A stretch of DNA of 64,000 nucleotides from Chrysoperla carnea. Lineage: Eukaryota; Arthropoda; Insecta; Neuroptera; Chrysopidae. The notes below the pieces were generated by a model, which was given only the letters and a program-made list of their open reading frames with translations, had not been told where the DNA came from and ran no database searches. Shown here in pieces: positions 1-12,324 of the stretch (positions within the stretch are counted from its first letter, which is position 1; each line of letters opens with the position of its first letter). The stretch covers positions 113,392,368 through 113,456,367 of the forward strand of contig NC_058337.1 in NCBI RefSeq assembly GCF_905475395.1, given 5' to 3'. The translations under genes and the position numbers were made by a program.

Positions 1-735
1 TCGGTATGTCGGTATGTCGGTATGTCTGTTACCAAGCTGGGGCCTTCAATTTTCAACCGATTTTTCTCAAACTCGGTACATAGGTTCAGTTTGGTCATAA
101 TTCCAGATGATTTTTTTCATTTTTTTCCCTAGGCCTTTTTGTAAGGGTACTTCCCTCTAGGCCAAAACAGGATTTTTGGGGTTTTCTCAAAAACGGCTCT
201 AACGATTTCGATTAAACTGGGCACAAGGCTAGACCTTAAGGTGTTCCTAGGATTGGTATAAGCTACATATCCAGAAAAATTTGAGAAGGCTCACATCCTT
301 GGGAAAACTGTTTTTTTTGGGTATTCTCAAAAACAGCTCAAACGATTTCGATTAAACTGGGCACAAGGCTAGACCTTAAGGTGTTCCTAGGATTGGTATA
401 AGCTACATATCCAGAAAAATTTGAGAAGGCTCACATCCTTGGGAAAACTGTTTTTTTTGGGTATTCTCAAAAACAGCTCAAACGCTTTCGATTAAACTAG
501 GCACAAGGCTAGACCTTAAGATGTTCCTAGAATTGGTATAAGCCACATATCCGGGCAAATTCGAGAAAGCCCACCCCCTAGGGAAAACCTTTTTTTGGGG
601 TTTTCTCAAAAATGGCTCTAACGATTTCGATTAAACTTGACATAAGGCTAGACCTTAAGGTGTTCCTAGGATTGGTATAGGCTGCATATCCAGGAAAATT
701 CTAGAAGACCCACACCCTTGGGAAAACCTTTTTAA
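1..735. repeat. ~140-bp tandem satellite, at least four units, running off the window edge
   Basis: The block starts with three tandem copies of an 8-base unit (tcggtatg) at 1-26. It continues as a satellite of about 140 bp. The phrase 'acgatttcgattaaac' recurs near 202, 342, 482 (one base changed) and 621, so the spacing is 140, 140 and 139. The second and third units are nearly identical and the outer ones are more diverged, which fits recent local duplication. No coding potential is visible. The array is cut by the window start, so its full length is unknown. Confidence 0.85.
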
Positions 736-1455
736 TAATTTTAGTATACTGTTTACGTTCAAGTGCAAGTGCAATAAAACCTCAAAAATCGCATGATAAA
801 ATCGTATAATTATTCAAATTGTTCACGTAATCAAATAAATCAAATGAAGAAATAAATAAAACTTGATTAAGTCAAATTAGTGAAGTTAAGAAACTAAAGC
901 TTTTCCTCGTAATAATTCTTACAATTGGCTGCTTTCAATCAAAATATTACAAGAACAACATATCAATTTTATAATATAATAAAGTCTTGTCCGATGTTTC
1001 GGACCGTTTATTTATTTTGTTACAATTGTTTCGAATTTCACAAATCGATATATCTTGAAAGTGAACTCGCAAATATGGCTATTTTAAATTTTAATTTTAT
1101 GACGTTATCAAGAACAACTCTCTTTTTTTTATTGTGGTAAACAAATTTAGGTTTACTTAAAATCTGAAAAGAAATTCGAAAAAATTAGACGAATATTTTA
1201 GTTATGTTTTTCACGCGTATCTTGTATGTTTGTAAATTTCTTTTTTATATCATGTAGTTCAAATGGCTGTATGATTTTCGATAGCTATCGTTATATTCGT
1301 CCTATTTCTTATAGTGAGGTATAAAGTCCAATTTCTTAGAGTTAGGTATATTTTGTTTTGTTTTTGTACTGATTGACTGTGATATTCCCGATAAACGGAA
1401 TGTATTGTAAACTTAATATAACATTATAAAATTTTGTCTAGTTTACCTTTTTATT
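736..1455. other. gene-free AT-rich spacer with one short dispersed repeat
   Basis: I see no gene here. The segment at about 1205-1300, with 'cgcgtatcttgtatg' and 'tgtaaatttctttttta', resembles 62,419-62,530 in the same orientation, so it is probably a fragment of a dispersed repeat. A 71-codon open frame at 925-1140 looks like chance AT-rich sequence. Confidence 0.4.
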
Positions 1456-2024
1456 ATACCATGCATATATGTAATTAATATGCATGGTATACTAAGTTTA
1501 GTCCAAAGTTTGTAACGCTGAAAAATATTGATGCCACGCACAAAATTTTGCCATAGGTGTTCATAGAATCACCTAATTAGTCCATTTCCGGTTGTCCGTC
1601 CGTCCGTCCGTCCGTCTGTGGACACGATAACTCAAAAACGAAAAAAGATATCGAGCTGAAATTCTTACAGCGTACTCAGGACGTAAAAAGTGAGGTCAAG
1701 TTCGTAAATGAGCATCATAGGTCAATTGGGTCTTGGGTCCGTATCACCCATCTTATAAACCGTTAGAGGTAGAACAAAAGTTTAAATGTAAAAAATGTTT
1801 CTTATCAAAAATTAAACAACTTTTGTTTGAAACATTTTTTCGTAAACATCACTGTTTACCCGTGAAGGCGCCAATTAGGCGGAAATTTTATAATATGTAC
1901 TATACTTGATTATCAGTTATGTATGTGTCACATGTTTGTATGTGTAATGTGATAAAGAAATCAACACTGACTATGCATGGTATTTCAACAATTAACTCTG
2001 TCAATTGTTTGTTTTCACTTGTTT
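1456..2024 (+). repeat. family A interspersed repeat, copy 1 (569 bp)
   Basis: This is the cleanest example of a repeat found at eight places in the window. It starts with a self-complementary 'ataccatgcatata...tatgcatggtat' hairpin, followed by 'ctaagtttagtcc'. It has a (ccgt)n/(gtcc)n run near 1596-1616, then a conserved core 'cacgataactcaaaaacg', and ends 'caattgtttgttttcactt'. No transposase is encoded, so it is presumably a non-autonomous element of unknown class. A 50-60-codon open frame begins near the (ccgt)n run; see findings. Confidence 0.8.
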
Positions 2025-2501
2025 TTAATTGGCTTTGAAAAAATAAACAAGAATTTTTTGCTATAAAACAAAAATAACAAAGGATTGTTTAAATATTAGC
2101 AAAAGGATTTTCAAATGGTATTTAAACTTTTTTGTTATTTTCAATCAAAATAAAAACACACACCTGTGTGTCTGTTTGAAATAACGGGAAATCGAAATAT
2201 ATATTTTATACCCTTATTTGATCCTACACACACTCACACACATTCCCACTCTCTCAAATAACAGTGATAACAATAATTAAATAAGCATTTTCTATTTCAA
2301 TAAACACATAAACATTTTATGGTTTGTAAATGGAAACTGACATGAGAATTTTATGTATAATCATCACTTTACATAATTTCGTGTTTAATACGATCGAAAA
2401 TACATACCCGTACCAATTGTATACGAACATGTGAAGACAAACATAGTTAATTGCTTAAAAACCCTGTATAGAAAGTGTTGAATGCCAGTGCTTGCATTAT
2501 T

Positions 2502-3073
2502 TTACCATGTATATGAAATATACCAAGGTATACTAAGTTTAGTCCCAAATTTGTAAAGCTTAATATATTGATGCTATGAACAAAATTTTCGTATAGGTGT
2601 TTATAAAATCACCTAATTAGTCCATTTCCGGTTGTCTGTCGTCTGTCGTCTGTCGTCTGTCGTCTGTCCGTCTGTCATCACGATTACTCAAAAACGAAAA
2701 GAGATATGAAGCTGAAATTTTTATAGCGTGCTTAGGACGTAAAAAGTTAGGTCAAGTTCGTAAATGAGCAACATAGGTCAATTGGGTATTGGGTCTGTAG
2801 GACCCATCTTGTAAACCGTTAGAGATAGAACAAAATTTTAAATATAAAAAATTTTCCTTATTAAAAATATACAGCCTTTTTTAAAACATTTTTTGGTAAA
2901 CATCATACTGTTTACCCGTGAGAACGCATATTATGCGCAAATTGTAGTTATATGGGTATATCAGTTATGTGTGCGTGTCATGTATGTATGTGTAATGTGA
3001 CAGAGTAATCAACACTGTCTATACATGGTATTTCAACAATTAACACAGTCAATTGTTTGTTTTCACTTGTTTT
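2502..3073 (+). repeat. family A interspersed repeat, copy 2
   Basis: It matches copy 1 along its length, including 'ctaagtttagtcccaa', a (gtctgtc)n variant of the microsatellite near 2634-2672, the core 'actcaaaaacgaaaa' and the terminal 'caattgtttgttttcactt'. The shared short open frame is broken here by an in-frame stop ('tta tag cgt'). Confidence 0.8.
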
Positions 3074-3089
3074 TAATAAACACCTGCTA

Positions 3090-3450
3090 TCAACTATCTA
3101 TCTTTTATAGTTTTGGAGAAAATGGGCACTAAAGTTTTGTCCTAATTACCGCTGTCACGTGTAAACCACGATGTTAACGAAATAATGTTTCAAATAAAAG
3201 TTGTTTATTTTTTGATAAGGAACATTTTTTATATTTAAACTTTTGTTCTATCTCTAACGGTTTACAAGATGGGTCCTACAGATCCAAGACGCAATTTACC
3301 CCTGTTGCTCACTTACAAACTCAAACTCACTTTTTGCGTCTTGAACACGCTATAAAATAAAAATTTTGTTCGTATACTTATTATTTCTAAGCGTTACAAA
3401 CTTAGAACTAAAATTAATATACCTTGATATATATTTCAAGTATACAGGGT
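3090..3450 (-). repeat. family A repeat, copy 3, inverted and with an alternative 3' end
   Basis: It reads as the reverse complement of family A: 'tctctaacggtttacaag' and 'taagcgttacaaacttag' are visible on the plus strand. It lacks the usual 'ggtatttcaacaattaac' end. Instead, beyond the 'aattagg' point it continues into sequence (about 3090-3140, with 'aaaatgggcactaaag') that is also present at the 20.7-kb copy. That shared joint marks a subfamily. It lies tail to tail with copy 2. Confidence 0.7.
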
Positions 3451-4778
3451 ACAAAAACAATAAGCAACCCTATAAGGAAAGAATTAGAAGAAACCCTATC
3501 AGAAAGAGTAAACCGTTTGATAACAAACTTTGACTGACTTTTTATTGTACGTTGGGTCAATATTGATAAATATAAGGTATCTATTAAATAATTATTTAAG
3601 TAGTAATTAATGAATAATTAGGTAAAAAAAACCGCATAATAGACAGACACTTAGTCATGAATTTAAGCCTATTTTGCGGTTTGATTGACCCTGAACTAAG
3701 GTATGTATAGCTGAGCACTCCATCTTCTGCGCCCCCTATTTCGGTAATAAATAAAAGTTTCACACAAAATTTGAAGAGAATTTTATCCTCTACAACTTTT
3801 ATAAAAATGTTAACACGATTGAAGGCAAAGGAAACGATCGATATTTTTAAAAAAAACTTATTTTTGCGACCTATGGCCTTAAATATTTTAGGACGTGCAC
3901 ACACGACTGGGTATATGTATAATTTTGAGTACAAAAATTCAGTTTATTCCGTTATTTTCCTAGGTTGACCACTTTCAATAAGATGATCGGGCTTGTAGGT
4001 AATACTGATATTTTTGAATCGATTATGGTACAAAACCAACAAATAAAATTTACTTTTACAACAATAATTATTCGTAAATATTTTATTTTACGTTCTACGA
4101 GTGTGAGACGTAGAGAAACGTAGACATGCAAATAGAATATACGTAGACATTCCTCCACATTTGTACTAACTATATTAAATCCTTCCTTTTAAACATATCA
4201 TCATCAACAAACTTGTAATTATTTTTGTTTACATTTATAACAAACAAACAAACAAACACACAAACAAATAGACCGACAGCTACACACATACATACGTACA
4301 CTCGTAGAATTGTGAAGGTAGCAAGCGAATGAGCGCTAGCGTGTGTGTACTTTATACAATACAAGTTTTAAAGATGAAAGAAATAAAATACGGGAAACTG
4401 CATTGCATATCTCTTAGAAGAAAATTAGAACATACAGCAAACTCATAGACAGACTACTGCACTGATATTTATAAATGAACTAGTCGTTATTCATCCGATT
4501 CGCTGGACAACTTCAAAACTTGGGCTGTGCAGCCTTAATCATATCCTTTAACTTTTAAAAATCAGCGCATTAATTGACTACATACTCCCGATGAAGACGT
4601 TCTTTTCTAATCAATAGGGTATTATCGTTAGTCAAAAATAAATAATGAAATTTGAAAAAAATTAAAATTTATGTAAAAATATTCTTAAATATTCTGATTT
4701 CGAGTCATAAAAGCTCATTTTTCCTTTAAAATATTTAAATTAAAAATCGTAATTTTTAAATTGTATATCACGTGATCT
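3451..4778. other. gene-free AT-rich spacer
   Basis: No gene is recognised. An open frame of 112 codons on the minus strand (3596-3934) has no recognisable domain and overlaps sequence that looks like a decayed dispersed repeat on the plus strand. A short (caaa)n-like microsatellite lies at about 4240-4270. Confidence 0.4.
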
Positions 4779-4990
4779 AAAACGCGGGTAAGCCCTGCTG
4801 TGATGTCATAGCGGTATGAGTCATAGACCATCAATTAGTTCAGTGTAGACAGCTGGGTATAATATATGCATAGATAATAAGTATTTATATTTATTTTAAT
4901 CAGATGTCTATGAATATATCTGTCAAATTATCTGTTTTATTTCATATAGTGATACCCATATTACGTCATCAAATTGGATGCCCGCGTTTT
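4779..4990. mobile_element. candidate short inverted-repeat element (MITE-like)
   Basis: The ends are inverted copies: 'aaaacgcggg' at 4779-4788 and 'cccgcgtttt' at 4981-4990. Internal similarity continues about 30 bp further in with mismatches (tgatgtcata-ggtat against tgatgacgta-gggtat). The length is about 212 bp with no coding capacity. No convincing target duplication was found, so the assignment is tentative. Confidence 0.4.
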
Positions 4991-6677
4991 TGACAGTTTA
5001 AAAAAAGGTTTAAAATTTAATTTAAGTTTTTGGCAAGAAAGTGTGTGTATTATTCCGAAATAAATTTTTGGTCTCTTTTTATTAGCAAAATCAACATTTT
5101 GAAGTACTTTTTCAAAAATAGTGGAATACCCTATTATTGTTGTTTTTTTTAAATGCCATTTTGGCTAAATGGTACTTCAGTATTATAGATTAAAAAAAAC
5201 TCAATGATCTCCATTCATTTTATTGATAAAAAAAATACACATTTAATCATAAAAATTGTTTATTTGAGAAAAATAAACAGTTTAAACTAACTTATCTGAT
5301 TTTTCGAGTACTTTATTTTTTTAGTTTTCCCACAAAAACTACCAGTTATAAGAAAACGACCCGGTACGATTTAAGAATCTATACACAATGGACTACTCTC
5401 CCCTACGAACAAACATTATCACACAATATTCGTCCTAGTCCTCGATACTCCCTCCATAAGATGCCAAAAATATCTTGGACGTGAGGTCGGTTTTCATTGT
5501 CAAAGCTCGGTTCACTCGTTGCGTGGTATAAATCCTTAAGTTTGAACCCCATCGATCGCTACGTTAGTAATAGATACTTATAATATTTATACCTCTAAGA
5601 TATTTATGAAATGAACACTCTTTACAACTCTTTTGCAATTCATACTTAGACCTACAACTCTTTAGAGTCGTCAAAAAATGCGAGAGGATCAAGAAAGCTC
5701 TTCTCATCTGTAGCTATCACATTAGTTTTTTCACCGTTAAATGTATATATGATAACTATTACACCAATATTTACATCCCCAAAATAAAGAGCCAAGCGGC
5801 TGGAATCAAGAATGTATTCAGTCTGGCTTGGATCTCTAGCCTAGTTTTGGCTTTCGGTCTCAGAGTCAAGCTGACGATAATATGAGGGATCATATTTGGA
5901 AGAAGGGGAAATCTTTATACAACAAACAACCAGATTCAAATTTCGTGCCGCAAAAGAATTATGTAAATTTGACGTGAATTATAGTCAAGTTATTTAGAAG
6001 TTTTTTAAAAGTTACAATGATTACAAACAGACGCACCAACAATTACGTATAAAGATAGAGAAATATACCATCGTTAAACTTTCAAATAAAGAGACTTTGG
6101 GGGTTCATTTAATTAGGTTTTTGTTTTTGTATTAATTGTTTTTGAAATGTGTTATTTTATTCTTGTTTTGTACGTTAGTTATTCTTGTTTTTAATTTACA
6201 TAGATTTTGTAATGTACTCTAATCTCGGTATATTTAAAATACTTACAGCCATTGGCATAACTACACACAACAGTTCGATAAATAGGTGCAAAGATATGAT
6301 TTTTCAACAAACCTCCGAAGTAACACAACAAACTTTTATGAAGTAAGACATAGCAGCCTTCGCGATCGCAGCTCTTCCACCAAAAAATATACTAAATATG
6401 TTTGACTTACTGACCTGTAACTAGGGCGTAACTAGTAGGAGGATGGTAATCTTAAACAACCGAAATCAGCTCTACAAAAAAAAAATAAACCTAATTGAAG
6501 TTAGCCAACCAAATTGTGAAATACGTCAAAAACAGAAGACACATAAACAGGTTATCATATCGCAAAGTTTGGCTTATTGACTACTTGACGTCATTAGAAA
6601 TTTTCTCAATGAGGGATACTGAATTTCTAAATTCCCCTTCCAGTACATGTATAAAAACTCAAGCTATTGGCATGCCC
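4991..6677. other. gene-free AT-rich spacer
   Basis: I see no gene, RNA or clear repeat in this stretch. The only open frame over 60 codons (6495-6680) runs into the SINE target site and has no recognisable content. Confidence 0.4.
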
Positions 6678-6688
6678 TAAATCTCAAT

Positions 6689-6977
6689 CATTACCGACTC
6701 AGTGGTAGACTAACGCCTTTGAACGTTTAACTACTAACTGGGAGTATGCGGGTTCGAATCCAGGCAGCGGCAGTGTGAACAAATTATAATTAATGGGGGG
6801 TGCAGAATTGGTCACATTGTCGTCGCTTGGATAAGAACGAAGTATCCGATTCCACCCACATCATAAAATGTATTTGTATATATGTAGTTTAAATAAATAA
6901 AGATTAAAAAATAATGATGTGAGTGGCCTCTGTTAAGGCATATGCCAGAGAGGTTAAACCCCATTATTATTATTATT
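6689..6977 (+). mobile_element. tRNA-derived SINE with intact 11-bp target-site duplication
   Basis: The 5' part carries RNA polymerase III internal promoter motifs: an A-box-like 'gactcagtggtagac' at 6696-6710 and a perfect B box 'ggttcgaatcc' at 6751-6761. The body is about 290 bp and ends in an (att)n tail (about 6962-6977). An 11-bp direct repeat 'taaatctcaat' lies on both sides, at 6678-6688 and 6978-6988, as expected of LINE-driven insertion. It cannot fold as a functional tRNA, so it is a SINE rather than a tRNA gene. Confidence 0.88.
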
Positions 6978-6988
6978 TAAATCTCAAT

Positions 6989-7504
6989 ATTTTCACAAAC
7001 GCTCTGTATCATTTTCAATTGAACAAAATTGCTTTTATTACGTTTTTGTTTTTTAATTAATACAAAAATTTTTAATCGACAATTTGAGTAATTTATTTTT
7101 GTTAAGTTAAAAATAAACATTTAATATAAATACAAATTACATTGAAAAACGGAAATAATTTCCTTTGAGAAATTCTATCTGGTGCTGGGCTGATGAGTGT
7201 AGGTATCTACTTTAAACACGAGCGGCATGCAAACAGTATACACAAATACAGAGTCATCATCAACTCTGTTTATAGGTATAAAGCTAACGTAAATTTTTTT
7301 TGATTTATTACAAGTCAAATTTTTATGTGGGAATATATATGGTACGAGAGCTGGCAACGTTATCCAGTGTTTTGTAAAGGTAAATTTCGGATATTCCTTA
7401 CCTCATTGTATTTAAGTAGGAATGAAGTATGTCTTACACCTGCGAGCGGTTGCATTAACTAACACTGATGGGGACTAGTACAGCCAAATTAAAATTGCAT
7501 TTTT
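6989..7504. other. gene-free AT-rich spacer
   Basis: Nothing recognisable between the SINE and family A copy 4. A 60-codon minus-strand frame at 7175-7357 has no recognisable features. Confidence 0.4.
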
Positions 7505-8057
7505 GTACCAAGTATATATAAAATATATCAAGATATACTAAGTTTAGTCCCAAGTTTGTAACGCTTAAAATATTGGTACTACGAACAAAATTTTGGATTC
7601 ATAAAATCACCTAAAGAGTCCATTTCCCCTCGTCTGTCTGTCCGTCTGTCAAGACAATAACTCAAAAACGAAAATAGATATCAAGTTGAAAATCTTACAG
7701 CGTGTTCAGGACGTAAAAAGTGAGGTCGAGTTTGTAAATGAGCAATCTTATAAACCGTTAGAGATAGAAATAAAATTTTAAATGTAAGAACTATTTCTTA
7801 TAAATAAATTAACAACTTTTGTTTGAAACATTTTTTCGAAAACATCACTGTTTACCCGTGAAGACGCAAATTAGGTTCAAACATTGTATAGTATGTATTA
7901 TATGGGAATATCAGTCACGTGTCTGTGACATGTATGTATGATTGACTATCTCTCTTTCCTTACATGAAGTGAAAAAAAACAAACGATTCCGAATTCAACA
8001 CTGTCTATAAATGGTATTTCAACATTTTACTCAGTCAATTGTTTGTTTTCACTTGTT
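7505..8057 (+). repeat. family A interspersed repeat, copy 4
   Basis: It begins 'taccaagtatata' with 'ctaagtttagtcccaag' and ends 'tcaattgtttgttttcactt'. It lacks a stretch around the 'aggtcaattgggtct' segment. It carries the internal variant 'aaaaaacaaacgatt' near 7973-7987, also seen in copy 5, so these two belong to one subgroup. Confidence 0.75.
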
Positions 8058-10481
8058 CCTACTTAAATTCAATAAAAAAATAAATATCTAAAATCCATTC
8101 GCCTTAATATAATTTATTTAGACTGTGCTCTTCGAATAACCAATTGTCATTTGTTTGTCTAACATCACTGAGCAAGGGTAATATTCAGAGAGAGCTATCA
8201 TTTTTAAGTTATGAGCCTTACGTCCAAAAAAAACACTGAAATAAGTCCAAAAAACATGTACGAAAGCTTTATACCTATTAATATTATGTGATATACGTTA
8301 TACCCGCTACCTCCGCCGTATAAACGTTTTGTAATGTTTTTTTATCTTAACATTTTTACCTCAATATATAGAATACCCCCCATCTAATAGGAAATATTAT
8401 ATTTTGTACGCTACCTCTGCCGCATTTTTAACGGGAAAAATAAATTAATTTTTTTTTTTTTTTTTTGTTAATGTTTTACAATTATTTTGATATTACGAGT
8501 ACGTTGTACGTGCAGAACTGTATATCTTTATCGTATTTTTTCCGAAACTGTTAGAGATAAACATTTGCCAATTGATACCTTCAAATTATCAGATTATTAA
8601 GCCTTATTTCATCATATCAACTCCACGTGATAATCAGAGAAGATCCAAATTGAGTTTTCCAACTTTAATTTTTTTTTTAAACATAAAATATAATATTATT
8701 TTCGAAGAAAATTTTTTTAACGAAAATCACATTTAATTCATTTAATATGAAAAATGATGTGAGGCACATTAGACCTTCTTCAAAAATTTATTCGTTCGAG
8801 GTCATTTTCTATTGATTTCCGCAAGTTTTTGTGTTTGATTCGGCTATAACTTGGCGGATGTTAGTTTTTAAGTGCTCCAAATGTGTAGGTTTTTTTTATA
8901 TAGACGCGACTCTTAAGAAAACCCTCAAAAAATAAATCCAATGGCGTATATCTTGGCTGAACGCATGCCACAATGATACACACGCCTTATTGTATCTTGA
9001 ATGCTTAAAGTTTTCTCAAGCTTTTGCAGAATTATGGGAATTATTCGCTCACTAGGACGATTAAATTGACCATAATCTTCCCGTAAAAGTATATACACAG
9101 CTCTTACCGAATTGTTATTTGCGTAGAGTAAGTGAACAATTTGAGCGATGTTGTGAGTTACTTAATCGATTCTTATCGTAAATGACATTGTATCATCCTT
9201 TATTAACTTAGTGAAAGGGAATCTCCTTAGCATTAACAGGTAGGTTTTTTATGTATGTTCCCTTATACGTTCAGAAATTCCCAGAGGTTATTTCCAAAAT
9301 GAGAGATCGAAGGTTTCCAATTGGTAGACAGCTTCAAGTAATTGTTTTATTGTGTTTAAATAACTCTTTTTCTAATAAATCTATATTTTAAATTAGAAAT
9401 GCTAGTTTTTCACACCAACTGAGAGGTATCAAAATCATTATAAATATTTATTTAAAACGTGTTTTAATATTTATATGTGTCTTGGACAGAATCTGGTGTA
9501 AAATTCCAAAAAAAAAAATTGTCTACACTCTTTTGTTTGTATATAGAGGTTATGTGGTTCTTTTGCTTAATTTTTTTTCGTATAATGTTGTTAGAATCAA
9601 GTAAACACTTGAATACTAGAAAAAATTTAAATATATCTATGTATATTACTTTTTTTACTTTCGTGTGACTATGTAAAGTATATGAAGGGAATTGGGATTT
9701 AGTTGGGCTTTAATTTTTAACCGAAAATACCAAATATAGAAGAAAATTACAAAAACTCGCCTAAACTAGATAATAAAAGCTACCCTACTGTAAATAATTA
9801 GTCGGTAATTGTCCCACTGTAAATACTTAAGTAGCACTCGACCGATTTTTTTCATTATGTGATTCCAATAAGTCATTTACATTTACACATAGACAAACTA
9901 GACTTTTTTTAGTGTAAGTGGGCCATGTTAGAATAAGTAGCTATGTTAGAGTAAGTAGCCGTCCAATACATAATAAAGCTATTTATGATTATAGACAATC
10001 ATTACAAATTTAACTATTATTATAAACTAAACACTACTCGTATATTTTAATTTTTCCGGTTTTCCATTTTTAATTTATAATTATTTTTTAATATTTGTTT
10101 TAGTGGCATCACTCACGTCAAAATCTCGTACGTTACCCTTCGGGTACAAAACCTTTCTTAACAAATGATTTCTTGATACAAATTATGTTTTCTTGGACCG
10201 AGATTTTTTTCTTGAAGTTAGAAAGTAAAAGAGAGAAAAAATATTCTTGGAGCGAGAAGATATTTACTTGCAGCAAGAAAAGTCCAAAAAAGCTTTCTTT
10301 TCTTTTTAGTATTCTTAAGCCAAGAAAGTCATTCTTTTTGTTTTTATTATTCTCTTTTTTTTTTACATTTTGATAGTTTTTTTACGTTTACATAGTTTAC
10401 ATTAAAGCCGAACGAAGTATTAAGATTAGTGTATTTTATTACAAATAGCGCAAATAACTACAAGTATTTAAAAAAATATAA
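8058..10481. other. gene-free AT-rich spacer
   Basis: No gene or clear repeat is recognised. Homopolymer T runs occur near 8450-8467. The small open frames at 9477-9668 and 10173-10373 are low-complexity AT-rich sequence. Confidence 0.4.
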
Positions 10482-10972
10482 TCTTTATATATTATAAATG
10501 CGAAAGTAACGTTGTTTGTTTGTTTGTTTGTTACTGTTTCACGCTAAAACTAGCGAATGGTTTTTAATGAAACTGTACAGCAATATAGCTAATACTTCAG
10601 AATAACACATGAGATATAATTTATAAAGATATATTAATAAAAAATTTAAAAAAATTTAAAAATTAATTTAATTTGACACTTGACATTACCATAAATTACA
10701 GATTTCTGTAAAAGTAGTCATTGCACATTACCATAAATTACAGATTTCTGTTAAAATAGTCAATATGAAATATATCACAGCCATCTTTGCTGATAGACTC
10801 AATGAATACTGAGATTTTTATACTATTAAAAAAATTGAAAACCATACATATATTTTACCTGTGTAAAACAATATTTACCATTATTTCGAGTGTTATAGAA
10901 AAGGAATAAGCCAGAGCAATCTTTATCAATCTTTACTTTTAAACCCAGCGAAGCGGGTGGGTATCACTCTAG
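10482..10972 (+). mobile_element. non-autonomous Helitron-like element
   Basis: The 5' end is TC after a flanking A (10481), and the 3' end is CTAG followed by a flanking T (10973). This matches the Helitron rule of A/T target, 5' TC and 3' CTRR. A short hairpin lies just before the end: ACCC (10943-10946) pairs with GGGT (10955-10958), with a GC/GC step inside and a GAA loop. A (gttt)n run sits near the 5' end. A second copy on the minus strand at 62,678-63,123 shares both termini. No Rep/helicase is encoded. Confidence 0.65.
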
Positions 10973-12103
10973 TTCATTATAATTATTTTACCTGAAGAAG
11001 CATTTTTTATGAAAATTATATTATATAATTATATTAATAAAATCATAGAAATTCATTTTTTCGCCAGAATCGATAAATAACTGTATGGACAAACAAAGAA
11101 ATTGAGAAATATTTGAAAAAACAGGATCTTCGAAATTTTTAATATTTACTTTTAAAATTGATTTCTTGAAACTTTGGCTGGCATAAATGTCAATAAGAAA
11201 ATAAAAACTGTTACAACGTGAATAGTTTTCTCCAATATTGAACTTTGAATTTTCTGAACCACTTCTATCCGAAAGTAGACATGAGATTTTACTCTCCGCA
11301 TACACTCAATGCCATTTCCTCTTCTTTAAATCTTATCTAGAACTTTTTACATTTTTATGTAGAGAGATAACACACAAAAAAAAATAAAATAAAATAAAAA
11401 TATTCGAATAAAATGATTCAATTTGAAAAACAAATAAACAGATTCTGAGTTTATAATATCTAAAGAAGTAAAGATTCGCGTTTTATTTTATGTAAACATT
11501 AGCAGCGTATTCACAGAATAAAAATGATTGAAATAGAACGTTGAATCGTATACTGTTTGTAAACCATATCTTTAGCCATTTATATTATAAGAAATAAATT
11601 GGCAGTAAATAATCGGTGTGATACTTAAGTCGTGTGAGGGCGACCCCTGTAGTCCACACGACTAACTTCCCAGAGGGGGAAAAACATTAAAAAACAGGTC
11701 TTGTTAGCCCTCATAGATTATTTATCGAACATGTTCTGCAGCTTATGCTGGAACGATCATTATCTCCATAGATAAATAATGTGTTTTATCCACTTTTCAG
11801 ATTCTGTTTATTCAGTTTTTCCCAGTTTTTTATTACCATTCAAAAATGGCTCAACTAATTCTGATGAGAACACTTTCAGTTCTTGAATACGCGATTACGC
11901 GTCGAATAAACCCAGTCACGTGTTAATGTCATAACTGATTCGCGAAATAATCGAAGCGAATAAATCTGAACAAACATACGCACATATGTACACACACACA
12001 CACAGACATCACATTGAAAAAGTTTGATTCGGGTATTGCGGCGCGGAAATATATAAAACTGGAGATTTTCAAAATCGGTCCCATTACATTAACATTCTCT
12101 CGG
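10973..12103. other. gene-free AT-rich spacer
   Basis: No gene is recognised. A 9-bp inverted repeat (agtcgtgtg / cacacgact, about 11,629-11,663) forms a small hairpin of unknown meaning. Confidence 0.35.
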
Positions 12104-12324
12104 AAGTTAAAAAGAAGAGTTCTTACGGGCGTTCTTATGTATAAAACAAAGAGGGATTGTATATATGTATACATGAACCCAGTTGACCAGACTCATTACT
12201 TGAAGTTGTACACATATAATACCAACCACACACAGTAATACATAATCATAACTTGCCATAACATACAGTACACCTTCCCTCTTTGTTTTATACATAAGAA
12301 CGTCCACAAAAACTCTTCTTACTT
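12104..12324. mobile_element. hairpin MITE with ~50-bp inverted repeats
   Basis: The left arm (about 12,104-12,156) and right arm (about 12,276-12,324) are inverted copies. The inner 30 bases, containing 'ttatgtataaaacaaagagg', match almost perfectly and the outer parts carry a few changes. Total length is about 220 bp with no coding capacity. Open frames on both strands here are shadows of the arms. Confidence 0.7.

Noticed and set aside
3596-3934. 112-codon minus-strand open frame
   Set aside because: AT-rich composition, no motif, and overlap with what looks like a decayed dispersed repeat on the other strand.
6689-6770. tRNA gene
   Set aside because: It has A and B boxes but does not fold into a cloverleaf, and the target duplications and tail show it to be the head of a SINE.
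11600-11790. GC-richer patch with small hairpins, considered as an ncRNA
   Set aside because: The hairpins are short and match no RNA family I know; evidence is too weak.
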